DNA of 64,000 bases from positions 496,001-560,000 of the forward strand of contig NZ_PQCC01000018.1 of NCBI RefSeq assembly GCF_002964785.1, given 5' to 3'. A model generated the notes under the pieces. The model made no database searches and was not told the origin of the DNA. It saw only the letters and a list, made by a program, of their open reading frames with translations. Shown one piece after another: positions 16,951 to 25,997 of this stretch. Each line of letters starts with the position of its first letter. The first letter of the stretch is position 1. Made by a program: the position numbers and the translations under genes. Origin of the DNA: Pseudoalteromonas sp. T1lg48 (GTDB lineage Bacteria > Pseudomonadota > Gammaproteobacteria > Enterobacterales > Alteromonadaceae).

Positions 16951-17624
16951 TGCGTATTCTAGTCATCGAAGACGATTTGCATTTAGCAGATAACTTACGT
17001 AGCGCTCTAGAAAAAGAGCGTTATAGTGTGGATCTATGTAACGACGGTGAAGCCGGTTTGTTCCACATTTGCGAATACCCGCTGGATATGGCGGTGGTCG
17101 ACCTAGGCTTGCCAAAGATTGACGGCATTGAAGTGATTAAGCAGGCCCGCAAAAACGGCGTTGATATTCCTATTTTGATCCTGACCGCGCGTGACCGCTG
17201 GCAGGACAAGGTAGAAGGCCTAGATGCCGGTGCCGACGATTACCTGACCAAGCCTTTCCACGTAGAGGAGCTGATCGCCCGCTGTAACGCCTTGATCCGC
17301 CGCAGCGCCGGACAGGCCAACCCGGAAATTAAAAATGGCCCTATTCGTATTCACACCCGCTCGCAACAGGTATGGGTTGAAGACCGTGAGCTCAACTTAA
17401 CCGCATACGAATACAAGGTATTGGAATACCTGATGGTTAATCCGCAAAAGGTGATCTCAAAATCGGAATTGACTGAGCACATTTATGACCAGGACTTTGA
17501 CCTGGACTCTAACGTCATCGAGGTTTTCGTCCTGCGATTACGGAAAAAGCTTGACCCCGAGGGCACGCTAAACCCTGTTGAGACCCTGCGTGGTCGAGGA
17601 TACAGGTTACGTTCGCAGTGGTAG
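16950..17624 (+). CDS. phoP: OmpR/PhoP family response regulator
   Basis: The receiver domain (1-115) has the acidic pair EDD at 7-9, phospho-acceptor Asp51 in VVDLGLPKIDG, Thr in LTARDR and Lys in YLTKPFHVEEL. The C-terminal winged helix (about 128-222) contains LTAYEYKVLEYLM and the SNVIEVFVLRLRKKLDP recognition helix. The protein is closest in appearance to PhoP-type regulators and pairs with the overlapping PhoQ-like kinase. The symbol is by resemblance; magnesium or peptide sensing is not shown here. Confidence 0.85.
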   Translation: MRILVIEDDLHLADNLRSALEKERYSVDLCNDGEAGLFHICEYPLDMAVVDLGLPKIDGIEVIKQARKNGVDIPILILTARDRWQDKVEGLDAGADDYLTKPFHVEELIARCNALIRRSAGQANPEIKNGPIRIHTRSQQVWVEDRELNLTAYEYKVLEYLMVNPQKVISKSELTEHIYDQDFDLDSNVIEVFVLRLRKKLDPEGTLNPVETLRGRGYRLRSQW

Positions 17625-18955
17625 GCAATCAGGTTTCACTGAAAATAAGACAAGGATTTATCCTTGTCTTTTTGTTGATCGTGGCCATGCCCACGCTGTT
17701 CGTTTCCATTGGAAATGCCTATCGCGCCTCCTTAATCGAGGCCACCGAAAAAACCCTCGAAGCACACCTTTACTCGCTGATCTCCGAAGTCGAATACTCG
17801 GAGCAAGGAGTGGAAATGCCGCGCAGTATCCTCGCTCCCGAGCTCAACCGAGTCACTTCAGACACCTATGCGATGATCTACAATGGCGATCAACAGCTAT
17901 GGCAAAGTGAGTCGGCACTCAATATCGACTTTAAACCGGATCTTTTTATCGCCGAAACCGGCAAGTCCGATTTTCGCATGGTCACCCATAAAGGTAAGAA
18001 GTATTGGCAGCTGTCGCTTACCGGTATACTTGGCAACCTCGACCAGGACATAGAAGCCCGCTTTATTCTAGTTAAAAGCAATGACGGCATTTTACGCCTG
18101 ATGGAAGGCTTTAAAGAAACATCCATCAATTGGATGCTGATCATGGGCGTGGTAATCACCGTGCTGATGATTATCGGCTTTTTTTGGAGTTCTCGGCCTC
18201 TGCATCGTCTCGATAAGGAAATTAAGGCAATCGAAAGCGGCGACAGCATGAGTATCAAGGGTCATTACCCGGTGGAGCTGCAAACCATCAAGGCAGATCT
18301 TAATCTGTTGTTGGAATCTCAACAGCGCCAAAAAGAACGTTATCGCGCTTCCTTAAGCGACCTGGCTCATGCCTTAAAAACCCCTTTGGCGGTGTTAAAG
18401 TCGAGCCCCTTAGCCCAGGATAGCGATGCTCAGGAACAACTCGACCGTATTAATGTGATGATCGAGCACCAATTAAAACGGGCCGCCACCGGTGCCTCGG
18501 ATACTTGGAAAAAGCAAACCCTGATCAAACCCGTGGCCGACTCCATCTTTAACGCCATGAGTAAGGTGTATCGCGATAAAAATATCCAATTTAACGTCGA
18601 AGTTAATGATAAGCACTTTTTCCTTGGCGATAAAACCGATTTAATGGAGTTGCTTGGCAACTTGGTGGATAACGCCTGTAAGGCCTGCGAGTCACAAGTA
18701 AGTCTCAAGGTTGTACAGATTAAAAAACGCCTGCGCTTGATCATTGAAGACGATGGTCCGGGCGTCCCCGAGCAGAAACGCGAATTACTATTACAACGTG
18801 GTACCCGCCTCGACAGCTATGAAAGCGGGCACGGTGTAGGTATGGCCATTGTTGCCGATTTGGTAAAAGGTTACCATGGCCACTTGACCATAGGCGACAG
18901 CCCCCTTGGCGGCGCCCTATTCGAACTAGAATTTGATTATCAGGAAACCACTTAA
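17618..18955 (+). CDS. phoQ: PhoQ-like sensor histidine kinase
   Basis: The 445-residue kinase has a membrane helix at 12-31, a periplasmic sensor of about 135 residues, a second helix at 170-190, a HAMP-like region, the dimerisation helix with His251 in SDLAHALKTPLAVL, and an ATPase domain with the N box (LLGNLVDNACKAC), GPGVPEQKRELLLQRG and GHGVGMAIV. The HALKTPL H-box and short sensor resemble PhoQ. The start is GTG and overlaps the regulator gene by seven bases. The periplasmic part has only scattered acidic residues, so the ligand is open. Confidence 0.85.
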   Translation: MVGNQVSLKIRQGFILVFLLIVAMPTLFVSIGNAYRASLIEATEKTLEAHLYSLISEVEYSEQGVEMPRSILAPELNRVTSDTYAMIYNGDQQLWQSESALNIDFKPDLFIAETGKSDFRMVTHKGKKYWQLSLTGILGNLDQDIEARFILVKSNDGILRLMEGFKETSINWMLIMGVVITVLMIIGFFWSSRPLHRLDKEIKAIESGDSMSIKGHYPVELQTIKADLNLLLESQQRQKERYRASLSDLAHALKTPLAVLKSSPLAQDSDAQEQLDRINVMIEHQLKRAATGASDTWKKQTLIKPVADSIFNAMSKVYRDKNIQFNVEVNDKHFFLGDKTDLMELLGNLVDNACKACESQVSLKVVQIKKRLRLIIEDDGPGVPEQKRELLLQRGTRLDSYESGHGVGMAIVADLVKGYHGHLTIGDSPLGGALFELEFDYQETT

Positions 18956-18957
18956 GC

Positions 18958-19377
18958 GTGATAACAATCTATAAAAAGCGCTTTGTGGCATTGGTTCTGC
19001 TTGGCAGCGCCTTTGCCACCGATGCAGTTCAAGCGCAAGAATCCGCGTGCGAGCTCGAAGGCACAACGCCTGCAGCACACCGTGATTACCTACAATGTTT
19101 GGACTCCGCCCTGCAAGGAGCAGAGCGTCAATTACAAGCCTGGTCTAATAAACGTCGCTTGCAGTTGGAAACGGAAGCCAAGCACTCGGGGCTGACTCAG
19201 GCACTGGATATTTTTCTGCGTGCCGAGCAAAGCTTTGAGACCTACCTGGAAGACAGCTGTCGCTGGCGTTATGTTCGCCTGTTGCCGGACAGTCAAAAGG
19301 CCGCCGGCGTCTACAAGCAATGTAAACTCCATATGTTTGAACAACGCATGGCCAGCCATAAACTGGCGCTGGATTAA
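18958..19377 (+). CDS. LprI-like exported protein (DUF1311 type)
   Basis: The 139-residue product has an N-terminal signal peptide with cleavage after VQA (residue 26). The mature part shows the four-Cys pattern and helix pair seen in LprI/DUF1311 proteins (ESACELEG, YLQCLDSAL, LEDSCRWRYV, YKQCKLHMF). Some LprI proteins inhibit lysozyme; that is not shown here. It starts with GTG two bases after the kinase stop, so it is the last gene of the PepSY-phoP-phoQ operon and probably an envelope target or accessory. Confidence 0.75.
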   Translation: MITIYKKRFVALVLLGSAFATDAVQAQESACELEGTTPAAHRDYLQCLDSALQGAERQLQAWSNKRRLQLETEAKHSGLTQALDIFLRAEQSFETYLEDSCRWRYVRLLPDSQKAAGVYKQCKLHMFEQRMASHKLALD

Positions 19378-19398
19378 ACCTTAGGGATTAAACCTTAG
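19371..19398 (+). repeat. perfect 14-bp tandem duplication at the end of the LprI-like gene
   Basis: GGATTAAACCTTAG occurs twice without a gap (19371-19384 and 19385-19398). The first copy includes the stop codon TAA, so the duplication leaves the protein unchanged. It looks like a recent slippage event. Confidence 0.9.
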
Positions 19399-19422
19399 CG
19401 CCCACCAGACCCCTGTGGACCT

Positions 19423-20463
19423 TTAGCTAGGCTTATTGATCCCCTCGGCCTCGCTGCCTAATAAGGTGGCGATCCAGCGCCCCTCTTCACTCTCTTCAAG
19501 GGCAATTTTTACCACCATGGTCAGCGGCACCGACAACAGCATGCCAACGCTACCCAGTAACCAGCCCCAAAAAATCAACGATAAAAATACCACCAGTGCA
19601 GACAACCCCAAGCCTCGGCCCATAAAGCGCGGCTCTATCATATTACCCATCACCATGTTGACCAGCATATAACCACCGCCCACCAGCGCCGCGGTCACCG
19701 GGCTTTGGGTTATCAGCGCCAAAAGCACCGCAGGAATGGCGGCAATAATGGAACCGATATTGGGAATATAGTTGAACATAAAGGCGACTACACCCCACAA
19801 CAGAAAGTAGTCAATATCAAGCAGCCATAACATCAGGGTAACCAAGACACCGGTGGCGAGACTGACCAGGGTTTTAATCGCCAGATAGGAGTTGATAGAG
19901 GCAAGAAAACGGTCGATTTGCGCCATTTTCATGTCCGGATCATCCATGGCCAGGTGGATTTTGTTGCCTATGCTCGGGCCCTCAAAAAGCATAAACACCA
20001 CGGTGACTATGATTAAAAATAAATTGGCCATCACCCCACCAAAACCGGTGAGCATATTAGTGGCCACGTCTATCATTTTGGCCGGGTCAAACATGGCGAT
20101 AATTTGTGACTTATCGAGGAAGATATTGTATTTTGCCAGGGTGTTGACCAGCCACTCAAACTCGCTTTTTAGCTGCTCTTTATATTGGGGCAATTGCGCC
20201 GAAAAATCATTTACCGACTGCCCGACCAACCCGGCCAGGCTCAAAATCAAGCCAAAAACCAGCATAATCACCAGGGTAATGGCAACGCCCTTGGGAATTC
20301 GGTAGCGCCCTAGAGCATTGATCAAAGGGCTACAGATCACCGCAATAAACACCGAGAGAATAAACGGCACCACCAAAGGGCTGGCAATTTTTATCCCGGC
20401 CAGAACTATGACCAAAGACGCCATCACCATTAAACTTTTACTTGCTCCAATAAAGCTAGGCAC
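19423..20463 (-). CDS. AI-2E family transporter (PerM/YdiK type)
   Basis: The 346-residue inner membrane protein has about seven to eight hydrophobic segments, with the family pattern: two N-terminal helices, a soluble amphipathic stretch (QYKEQLKSEFEWLVNTLAKYN), then the conserved LLWGVVAFMFNYIPNIGSIIAAIPAVLLAL and GRGLGLSALVVFLSLIFWGWLLGSVGMLLSVPLT. The family includes TqsA and PerM and some sodium/proton antiporters; a role in AI-2 export cannot be assumed. It converges on the LprI-like gene. Confidence 0.9.
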   Translation of the reverse strand: MPSFIGASKSLMVMASLVIVLAGIKIASPLVVPFILSVFIAVICSPLINALGRYRIPKGVAITLVIMLVFGLILSLAGLVGQSVNDFSAQLPQYKEQLKSEFEWLVNTLAKYNIFLDKSQIIAMFDPAKMIDVATNMLTGFGGVMANLFLIIVTVVFMLFEGPSIGNKIHLAMDDPDMKMAQIDRFLASINSYLAIKTLVSLATGVLVTLMLWLLDIDYFLLWGVVAFMFNYIPNIGSIIAAIPAVLLALITQSPVTAALVGGGYMLVNMVMGNMIEPRFMGRGLGLSALVVFLSLIFWGWLLGSVGMLLSVPLTMVVKIALEESEEGRWIATLLGSEAEGINKPS

Positions 20464-20729
20464 ACTTCATTCCTTTTTATTGTTCTAATATTAGGGTCTG
20501 TTTATCTTTGCGGCATAGGTTGCTTCGATTTAAACGTATGTTGATCGCAACGCCAGCTAGGCGCGTATGGTTATTCTTTTAATTAACGCTCAACCAAGGT
20601 CAACGACCCTAGTTTAGGCGACTTGCTTACGAAAATAAACTCTTGATATGGGTTAGAAAATAGACGCAATCGGCACAGAGCCAGAAATGTCCTACACTTG
20701 TATAGAGCGGCTTGGCATTAAATAGCAAT

Positions 20730-21620
20730 ATGAATATTCTTATTACCGGAGCCACCGGTTTGATTGGCTCTGAGCTTTATAAACACCTTTTAAATCATCA
20801 CAGCGTGACTGTGCTCACACGCACGCCCGCTAAAGCCTACCTAAAACTCGGCCACCGTATCGAGGCGGTGCGTAGCTTAGACAAGGTTAATTTCAACGAC
20901 ACCGACGTGGTGATTAACCTCGCCGGAGAGCCCATCGTCAACAAGCGCTGGTCGCCGGAGCAAAAGCAGCGGGTCTATGACTCCCGTATCACCCTCACCG
21001 AAGAAATAGCCGAGCGTATAAACCAGGCTGAAAAAAAACCAAAAACCCTGATCTCCGGCAGTGCCATCGGCTATTACGGCCGCCAAGGTGATCAGGTGAT
21101 TGGCGAAGACTACGAACATTGTCATGACGAGTTTAGTCACCAATTGTGTAAGGATTGGGAGCAGGCAGCGCAAAAAGCGCAAACCCGAGTGTGTCTGCTG
21201 CGTACCGGCATAGTGCTCTCCGCCCGGGGCGGAGCTTTAACAAAAATGCTGCCGGCCTTTCGCTTTGGTATGGGGGGTCCCTTGGGCGATGGCCGTCAAT
21301 ACATGTCCTGGATCCACCTCGATGACATGGTGCAGGTGATCATGTATCTGATCAAATACGACCATATCAGCGGCCCCATTAATGCCACTGCCCCACACCC
21401 GGTGAGCAATGAAGAATTCAGTAAAACCCTGGCCCAGGTCCTGCGCCGTCCGGCATTTATGCGTATGCCTAAAGCCGTGTTGCGGCTGTTGATGGGGGAA
21501 ATGGCCGATCTCATGTTGTACGGGCAAAATGTGCAACCCAAACGCATGCTCAAAGAAGGCTTTCGTTTTCGCCATCCCGACCTGAAACCGGCGCTTTCGC
21601 AGATCCTAAGCCGCCATTAG
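20730..21620 (+). CDS. TIGR01777/YfcH family NAD(P)-dependent epimerase-like protein
   Basis: The 296-residue extended short-chain dehydrogenase begins with the nucleotide-binding motif MNILITGATGLIGSEL. The DUF1731-type C-terminus (KTLAQVLRRPAFMRMPKAVLRLLMGEMADLMLYGQNVQPKRM) defines the YfcH/SulA-like family. GSAIGYYG holds the Tyr region. The function of YfcH proteins is not known. The ATG at 20730 is chosen because the family begins there; a TTG 18 bases earlier is in frame. It converges on the ybbP-type permease. Confidence 0.88.
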   Translation: MNILITGATGLIGSELYKHLLNHHSVTVLTRTPAKAYLKLGHRIEAVRSLDKVNFNDTDVVINLAGEPIVNKRWSPEQKQRVYDSRITLTEEIAERINQAEKKPKTLISGSAIGYYGRQGDQVIGEDYEHCHDEFSHQLCKDWEQAAQKAQTRVCLLRTGIVLSARGGALTKMLPAFRFGMGGPLGDGRQYMSWIHLDDMVQVIMYLIKYDHISGPINATAPHPVSNEEFSKTLAQVLRRPAFMRMPKAVLRLLMGEMADLMLYGQNVQPKRMLKEGFRFRHPDLKPALSQILSRH

Positions 21621-21639
21621 CGGCTCAGGTCCGCTAACC

Positions 21640-24141
21640 CTACATAATTTTGCGCAGCAACCCACTGGTGTTCTTGTTGAGTGTGCGCGCAATCATGGTG
21701 TAGCCAAGGACCGCCACAAATAGAGCGCCCGCTAAGGGCCCTATCAGCCAGATATCCGGATGCAGCTTGCCCGGCAGTTCAAACAGGGTACGCTGCACTA
21801 CAAACAAGGCGATATCGCTGGAGAGCGCCGCCACCACACCGGCAACCAGGCCGAGCAGTAAGAACTCATACAGGGTTGCATGGCGAATCAGTTGCCCACG
21901 CGCCCCCAAGGTGCGCAAAATAACCACCTCCTGCATGCGCTCACCCAAGCTCGCCTGCACCTGGGAAATAAGCACCAGAGCGCCACAGACCACGACAATG
22001 GCAAGCACAAAGCCGATTGCCAAGGAAACCTGCTCTATGGTCGAGCGAATTTGGTCAACAAAATTATCGACATCAATGGCGGTGATGGTTGGATACTGGC
22101 GCAGCAGCTGGGTAAAGGCCTTGCTCTCACCGTCGTCGATGCGCGCCGCGGCAATATAGGTAGCGGGGAAATCCGCCAGTACATCCGGGCTTAAAATCAT
22201 AAAGAAGTTCGGTTTTAAGGTTGACCAGTTAACCTCTCGGAAGCTGGTTACCTTGGCCTCAAAGCTTTGCGCACCAATTAAAAAGCTCAGGGTATCGCCA
22301 AGCTTGATGTCCAAACGCTCTGCCATGGACTGCTCTACCGACACTTCGCCCTGGCTATCGGCGCTAAACCACTGCCCGGCACTCAAGGTGTTGTGGCTGG
22401 GCATATCACTAACCCAGGTAAGATTGAGCTCGCGGCCCACCCCCGAGCGCGCTTCCTCATCTTTTTTCTCATTGTCTTCTAACGACACCTCACGGGCTAC
22501 CAGCTCGCCATTAATGGCGTTAACACGACCGCGAATGGTAGGGTAAAAGCGCGACACCTCGATGTCTTTGGCCGCTAAATAGTCGCTAACCGGCTGTTTC
22601 TCCTGCTCGGTGATGTTCACCAAAAACGCATTTGGTGCATCCGCTGGCAGCTGAGATTGCCAGTCATTGATCATGTCGTTCTTAAGCACGATTAAAAACA
22701 GCAGCAGCTTAATGGCCAGCGCAAAGCTGATCAATTGCACCGCATTGGCGTTGGCCCGCTTTTGAATGGAGGCTATGGCCAAAGACCAACTGTTACCAGG
22801 ACTTAGACCTAGTTTACGGCCGCCGCCGAAGATCAATTTTGACAGGATAAAGAGCACTAAGACCACGGCCGCCGAGGATAGGAACAAGATAATGGTGATC
22901 ATAATCTTGCCGCTGAACAGCCACATCAGGGCAAACACGGTGAATGCTGAAAGCGCTAGGTGAATCTTGCTCACCAGTAAACGGTCACCCAGGTTACGAC
23001 GCAAGACCCTAAGGGGTGGAATATCGAATAGATCGAGCAGCGGCTTGATGGAGAACATCACCGCACACACCACGCCGATAAACACCGCACTCAACCAGGG
23101 GCGCAGCGACGCGGGCGGCAATTGCACATCCATATTGGCGGCCATGTAATTGCCCGCCGCATATTGCAGCCCATAACCTACCGCTAAACCAAGCAACAGA
23201 GAAAAGCCACACACCAAAGCCAGATGCAGCAGGTAGATATTGCGAATTTGCGAGCGCGCTCCACCCAAGGTTTTCATCATCGCCACCGGGTCGTACTGGC
23301 GCTCACAATAGCGCTTCGCCGAAACCGCAATGGCCACCGCAGCGAGAATAATGCCAAGCAGGCCGGCCAGCAGCAAAAACCGCTCCGAGCGTTCCAAAGA
23401 ATTGGAAATAGGCGACTGCCTGTCTTTAACCCCATACCAGCGTTGATTCTCGGCCAGTTTGGGTTTTAACCACTGATAAAAAGCCTCAACCTTGTCGCCC
23501 TCCCCGGCATATAGCTGGCGATAAAACACCCGGCTGCCCGGCTGAATAACCTTGGTTTTTTCAATGTCCGCTTCGTTGAGCAGCACTCGGCGACTGCCGG
23601 AGAAAATATTAAAGGGCGCGTCCGGCTCTTCACTTAAAATGGCACTGACCTTAAAGGTCGCGGCGCCAAGCTCCACGCTGTCACCCACCGCCAAATCCAG
23701 CGAATACATCACCGACTCATTCAACCACACGCTGCCTGGCTCTGGGCCACCTTTGGCCACCTGCTCCTGGGCGTCGAAATCACGCTTGATCAACAGCTCG
23801 CCCTTGAGAGGATAGTTTACTGATGCCGCCTTGATGGCCGCCAATTGCATACGTTCATTGGCAAACAGCATGGTATCGAAAAAGGTCAGCTGGGCGGTTT
23901 GTAGCCCCATGTTTTGCGCTTGCTCTAAGTAGTTGTCAGGCAACGCATGGTTACTGGCCAGGGCGCGGTCGGCGGCGATAAAGGCATTGGACTTTTGTAA
24001 AATGGCCTGGCCGATACGGTCGGTCACCGATGACAGGGTTAACACCGTCATCACCGCCAGGGCAATGGCGGCACAGATCACCGTTAGTTCTCCGCGGCGC
24101 AATTCTCTAAAAAATAATCGTATCGCTAACTTAGCCCACAT
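21640..24141 (-). CDS. ybbP: YbbP-like ABC transporter permease (FtsX/MacB type)
   Basis: The 833-residue protein has an N-terminal membrane anchor (MWAKLAIRLFFRELRRGELTVICAAIALAVMTVL), a large periplasmic domain, two FtsX core units (about residues 260-390 and 700-830) and a central helix group. This ten-helix layout is typical of YbbP. With YbbA it forms a type VII ABC system that acts across the membrane on lipoproteins or lipids; the substrate is unknown. The ATG at 24141 overlaps ybbA by 11 bases and has GGAG nine bases upstream; an earlier in-frame start at 24231 would lie deep in ybbA. Confidence 0.9.
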   Translation of the reverse strand: MWAKLAIRLFFRELRRGELTVICAAIALAVMTVLTLSSVTDRIGQAILQKSNAFIAADRALASNHALPDNYLEQAQNMGLQTAQLTFFDTMLFANERMQLAAIKAASVNYPLKGELLIKRDFDAQEQVAKGGPEPGSVWLNESVMYSLDLAVGDSVELGAATFKVSAILSEEPDAPFNIFSGSRRVLLNEADIEKTKVIQPGSRVFYRQLYAGEGDKVEAFYQWLKPKLAENQRWYGVKDRQSPISNSLERSERFLLLAGLLGIILAAVAIAVSAKRYCERQYDPVAMMKTLGGARSQIRNIYLLHLALVCGFSLLLGLAVGYGLQYAAGNYMAANMDVQLPPASLRPWLSAVFIGVVCAVMFSIKPLLDLFDIPPLRVLRRNLGDRLLVSKIHLALSAFTVFALMWLFSGKIMITIILFLSSAAVVLVLFILSKLIFGGGRKLGLSPGNSWSLAIASIQKRANANAVQLISFALAIKLLLFLIVLKNDMINDWQSQLPADAPNAFLVNITEQEKQPVSDYLAAKDIEVSRFYPTIRGRVNAINGELVAREVSLEDNEKKDEEARSGVGRELNLTWVSDMPSHNTLSAGQWFSADSQGEVSVEQSMAERLDIKLGDTLSFLIGAQSFEAKVTSFREVNWSTLKPNFFMILSPDVLADFPATYIAAARIDDGESKAFTQLLRQYPTITAIDVDNFVDQIRSTIEQVSLAIGFVLAIVVVCGALVLISQVQASLGERMQEVVILRTLGARGQLIRHATLYEFLLLGLVAGVVAALSSDIALFVVQRTLFELPGKLHPDIWLIGPLAGALFVAVLGYTMIARTLNKNTSGLLRKIM

Positions 24142-24847
24142 GCGCGCGCTCCTGTGGCTCACGTAATTGGGTGAGCTCACCGCCCTCGATATGTAAGATT
24201 CGCTCACAGCGCTGAGCCAAGGCTTCGTCATGGGTTACCAGCACCAGGGTAGTACCCTGCTGTTGGTTTAGCTCGAATAACAATTCTTCGATCAACTTGC
24301 CGTTTTTGCTGTCGAGGTTGGCCGAAGGCTCATCGGCAAACAGAATTTTTGGGGTACCGACAAAGGCGCGGGCAATAGCCACCCTTTGCTGCTCACCACC
24401 GCTCAGTTGCGACGGGTAGTGCTCGATACGATGGCTTAAGCCCACTTTTTCTAACAGCGCCAGAGCCTGCTCTTTGGCATCCGGCTGATTGGCCAGCTCC
24501 GCCGGCAGCATTACGTTTTCAAGAGCGCTCAGACTTTGCACCAGCATAAATGATTGAAACACGAAACCGACCTTTTTAGCCCGCAGTGCAGCGCGGCCTT
24601 CTTCATCCAAGGTCTCTAAGGCATCGCCATCAACGATAATGCTGCCGGAAGTGGCTCTATCAAGCCCCGCCAACAGGCTCAGCAGGGTTGATTTACCCGA
24701 GCCGGACGCACCCACTATGGCCACCGACTCACCCGGCTTGACATTAAAGCTGATGTCGCTGAGGATCGTTAAATCGCCGTCAAGCGTATTAACGGACTTG
24801 GTTAATTCTTTGACTTGAATAATGTTTAATTGAGATAACGCTGACAT
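24131..24847 (-). CDS. ybbA: YbbA-like ABC transporter ATP-binding protein
   Basis: The 238-residue ATPase has the Walker A GASGSGKST at about 42-50, the Q loop FVFQSFML, the ABC signature LSGGEQQRVA near 145, Walker B ILFADEPS and the His switch LVTHD. It belongs to the LolD/MacB subfamily and pairs with the overlapping YbbP. Its start codon abuts that of tesA on the other strand (CATATG), so its ribosome site lies inside the tesA reading frame. Confidence 0.93.
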   Translation of the reverse strand: MSALSQLNIIQVKELTKSVNTLDGDLTILSDISFNVKPGESVAIVGASGSGKSTLLSLLAGLDRATSGSIIVDGDALETLDEEGRAALRAKKVGFVFQSFMLVQSLSALENVMLPAELANQPDAKEQALALLEKVGLSHRIEHYPSQLSGGEQQRVAIARAFVGTPKILFADEPSANLDSKNGKLIEELLFELNQQQGTTLVLVTHDEALAQRCERILHIEGGELTQLREPQERAHVG

Positions 24848-25498
24848 ATGAATGCTTTAATCCTACGTATTTTGCTCGTCCTATTAGTTGTCACTAAACC
24901 ATTTATGGCTTGGGCTGACAACCAAATCCTGATCCTAGGAGACAGCTTAAGCGCTGCCTACGGTCTAAAACAACACCAAGGTTGGGTGCAATTGTTACAA
25001 GATACGTACGAAGAGCAAAAAAAGCCCATTAAATTAATCAATGCCAGTATCAGTGGCGAAACCACCGGCGGCGCATTGCGACGCCTGGAGGGCATTTTGG
25101 CCAGCCACCAGCCCAGTCATGTACTGATTGAACTGGGCGGCAACGATGGCCTGCGTGGGTTCCCTATTCCCAAGATGCAGCAAAACCTCAGCGCCTTGAT
25201 AAAGCAAAGCCAGGCGGCCGGCGCCGAAGTGGCGGTGATGGCTATTCGCATCCCGCCCAATTACGGTCCCCGCTACACACAAATGTTTGAGGCCAGCTTT
25301 GCCACCGTGGCCGAACAACACGGCGCTCACCTGCTGCCATTTTTTGTCGAGCAGGTCGCCACCGACGGCTCTTTGATGCAAAACGACAATATTCATCCCA
25401 ATGCCGAGGCCCAACCGCTACTGCGCGATATTATGGCCGAGCATATCGCAGCCTGGTTGGCAGCTCCGCAATTAAGCGCAACTAACACGGCTAAATAA
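24848..25498 (+). CDS. tesA: TesA: acyl-CoA thioesterase I / protease I / lysophospholipase L1
   Basis: The 216-residue periplasmic SGNH hydrolase has a signal peptide (cleavage after WA, residues 22-23). The catalytic Ser33 is in ILILGDSLSAAYG, the GGND block with Gly and Asn oxyanion residues is ELGGNDGLRG, and the Asp-His pair is DNIHPNAEAQ near residue 180. The enzyme hydrolyses acyl-CoA, lysophospholipid and ester substrates. The divergent pairing with ybbA-ybbP is conserved with E. coli. A terminator follows directly. Confidence 0.95.
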   Translation: MNALILRILLVLLVVTKPFMAWADNQILILGDSLSAAYGLKQHQGWVQLLQDTYEEQKKPIKLINASISGETTGGALRRLEGILASHQPSHVLIELGGNDGLRGFPIPKMQQNLSALIKQSQAAGAEVAVMAIRIPPNYGPRYTQMFEASFATVAEQHGAHLLPFFVEQVATDGSLMQNDNIHPNAEAQPLLRDIMAEHIAAWLAAPQLSATNTAK

Positions 25499-25504
25499 GA
25501 CGCA

Positions 25505-25532
25505 AAAAGCGCTGTCAGTGCAGCGCTTTTTT
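25505..25532 (+). terminator. intrinsic terminator of tesA
   Basis: AAAAGCGCTG (25505-25514) pairs with CAGCGCTTTT (25521-25530) around a 6-base loop, followed by further T. It starts seven bases after the tesA stop. Confidence 0.9.
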
Positions 25533-25633
25533 AGAAAAAAATAATAAACTTCATCGATATGAATAATTTATAAGCAAACGATTCAACACCCACTTGCAAT
25601 TAAAAAAATTATCCGTACTATTGCAGTCCTAGT

Positions 25634-25710
25634 CGGCATATAGCGCAGCTTGGTAGCGCACTGTCATGGGGTGTCAGGGGTCGCAGGTTCAAATCCTGCT
25701 ATGCCGACCA
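25634..25710 (+). tRNA. tRNA-Pro (anticodon GGG)
   Basis: A 77-base cloverleaf with encoded CCA. The acceptor arms CGGCATA and TATGCCG pair fully, the D arm is GCGCAGCTTGGTAGCGC, the anticodon loop ATGGGGT carries GGG, and the T arm GCAGG TTCAAAT CCTGC is perfect. It closely resembles E. coli proL. No repeat of its 3' end was found within the window, so it is not proven to be an integration site even though accessory-type genes follow. Confidence 0.95.
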
Positions 25711-25997
25711 TTCTTTTCTCTCCCCAGTCAATAGTTTAAAACGTCCTTATCGTTCCCACTTAGTACATTAAATAAAATTTCGTTGTCCTGTTTTGACTTG
25801 CTTTTGGGTGTGTGTCATCTCTTACCAGCTGCCAGCGAGATAAACGAAATCCCGAGCGAAAGCGGTTTTTATGCTGCGCCTTCCAGCGATTTATTAAACC
25901 CAGTCACAAGGCCAAAGTGGTTATTAATCAGGCTATTGCAAGTCAGGCTGGTTGCCAATATATTAAGGAAAAAGCTAATAAGTAAAAGGAGTTACGT
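25711..25997 (+). other. gap between tRNA-Pro and the phospholipase-like gene
   Basis: This 287-base stretch is AT-rich near the tRNA and contains a 79-codon open frame (25783-26022, start in TTG context) that has no recognisable family, an odd composition and overlaps the next gene's start; I do not call it. AAAGGAG at 25985-25991 is the ribosome site of the next gene. No integrase or repeat is visible. Confidence 0.5.

Noticed and set aside
25634..25710. tRNA-Pro as a proven attachment site
   Set aside because: No duplicate of the tRNA end and no integrase found in the window.
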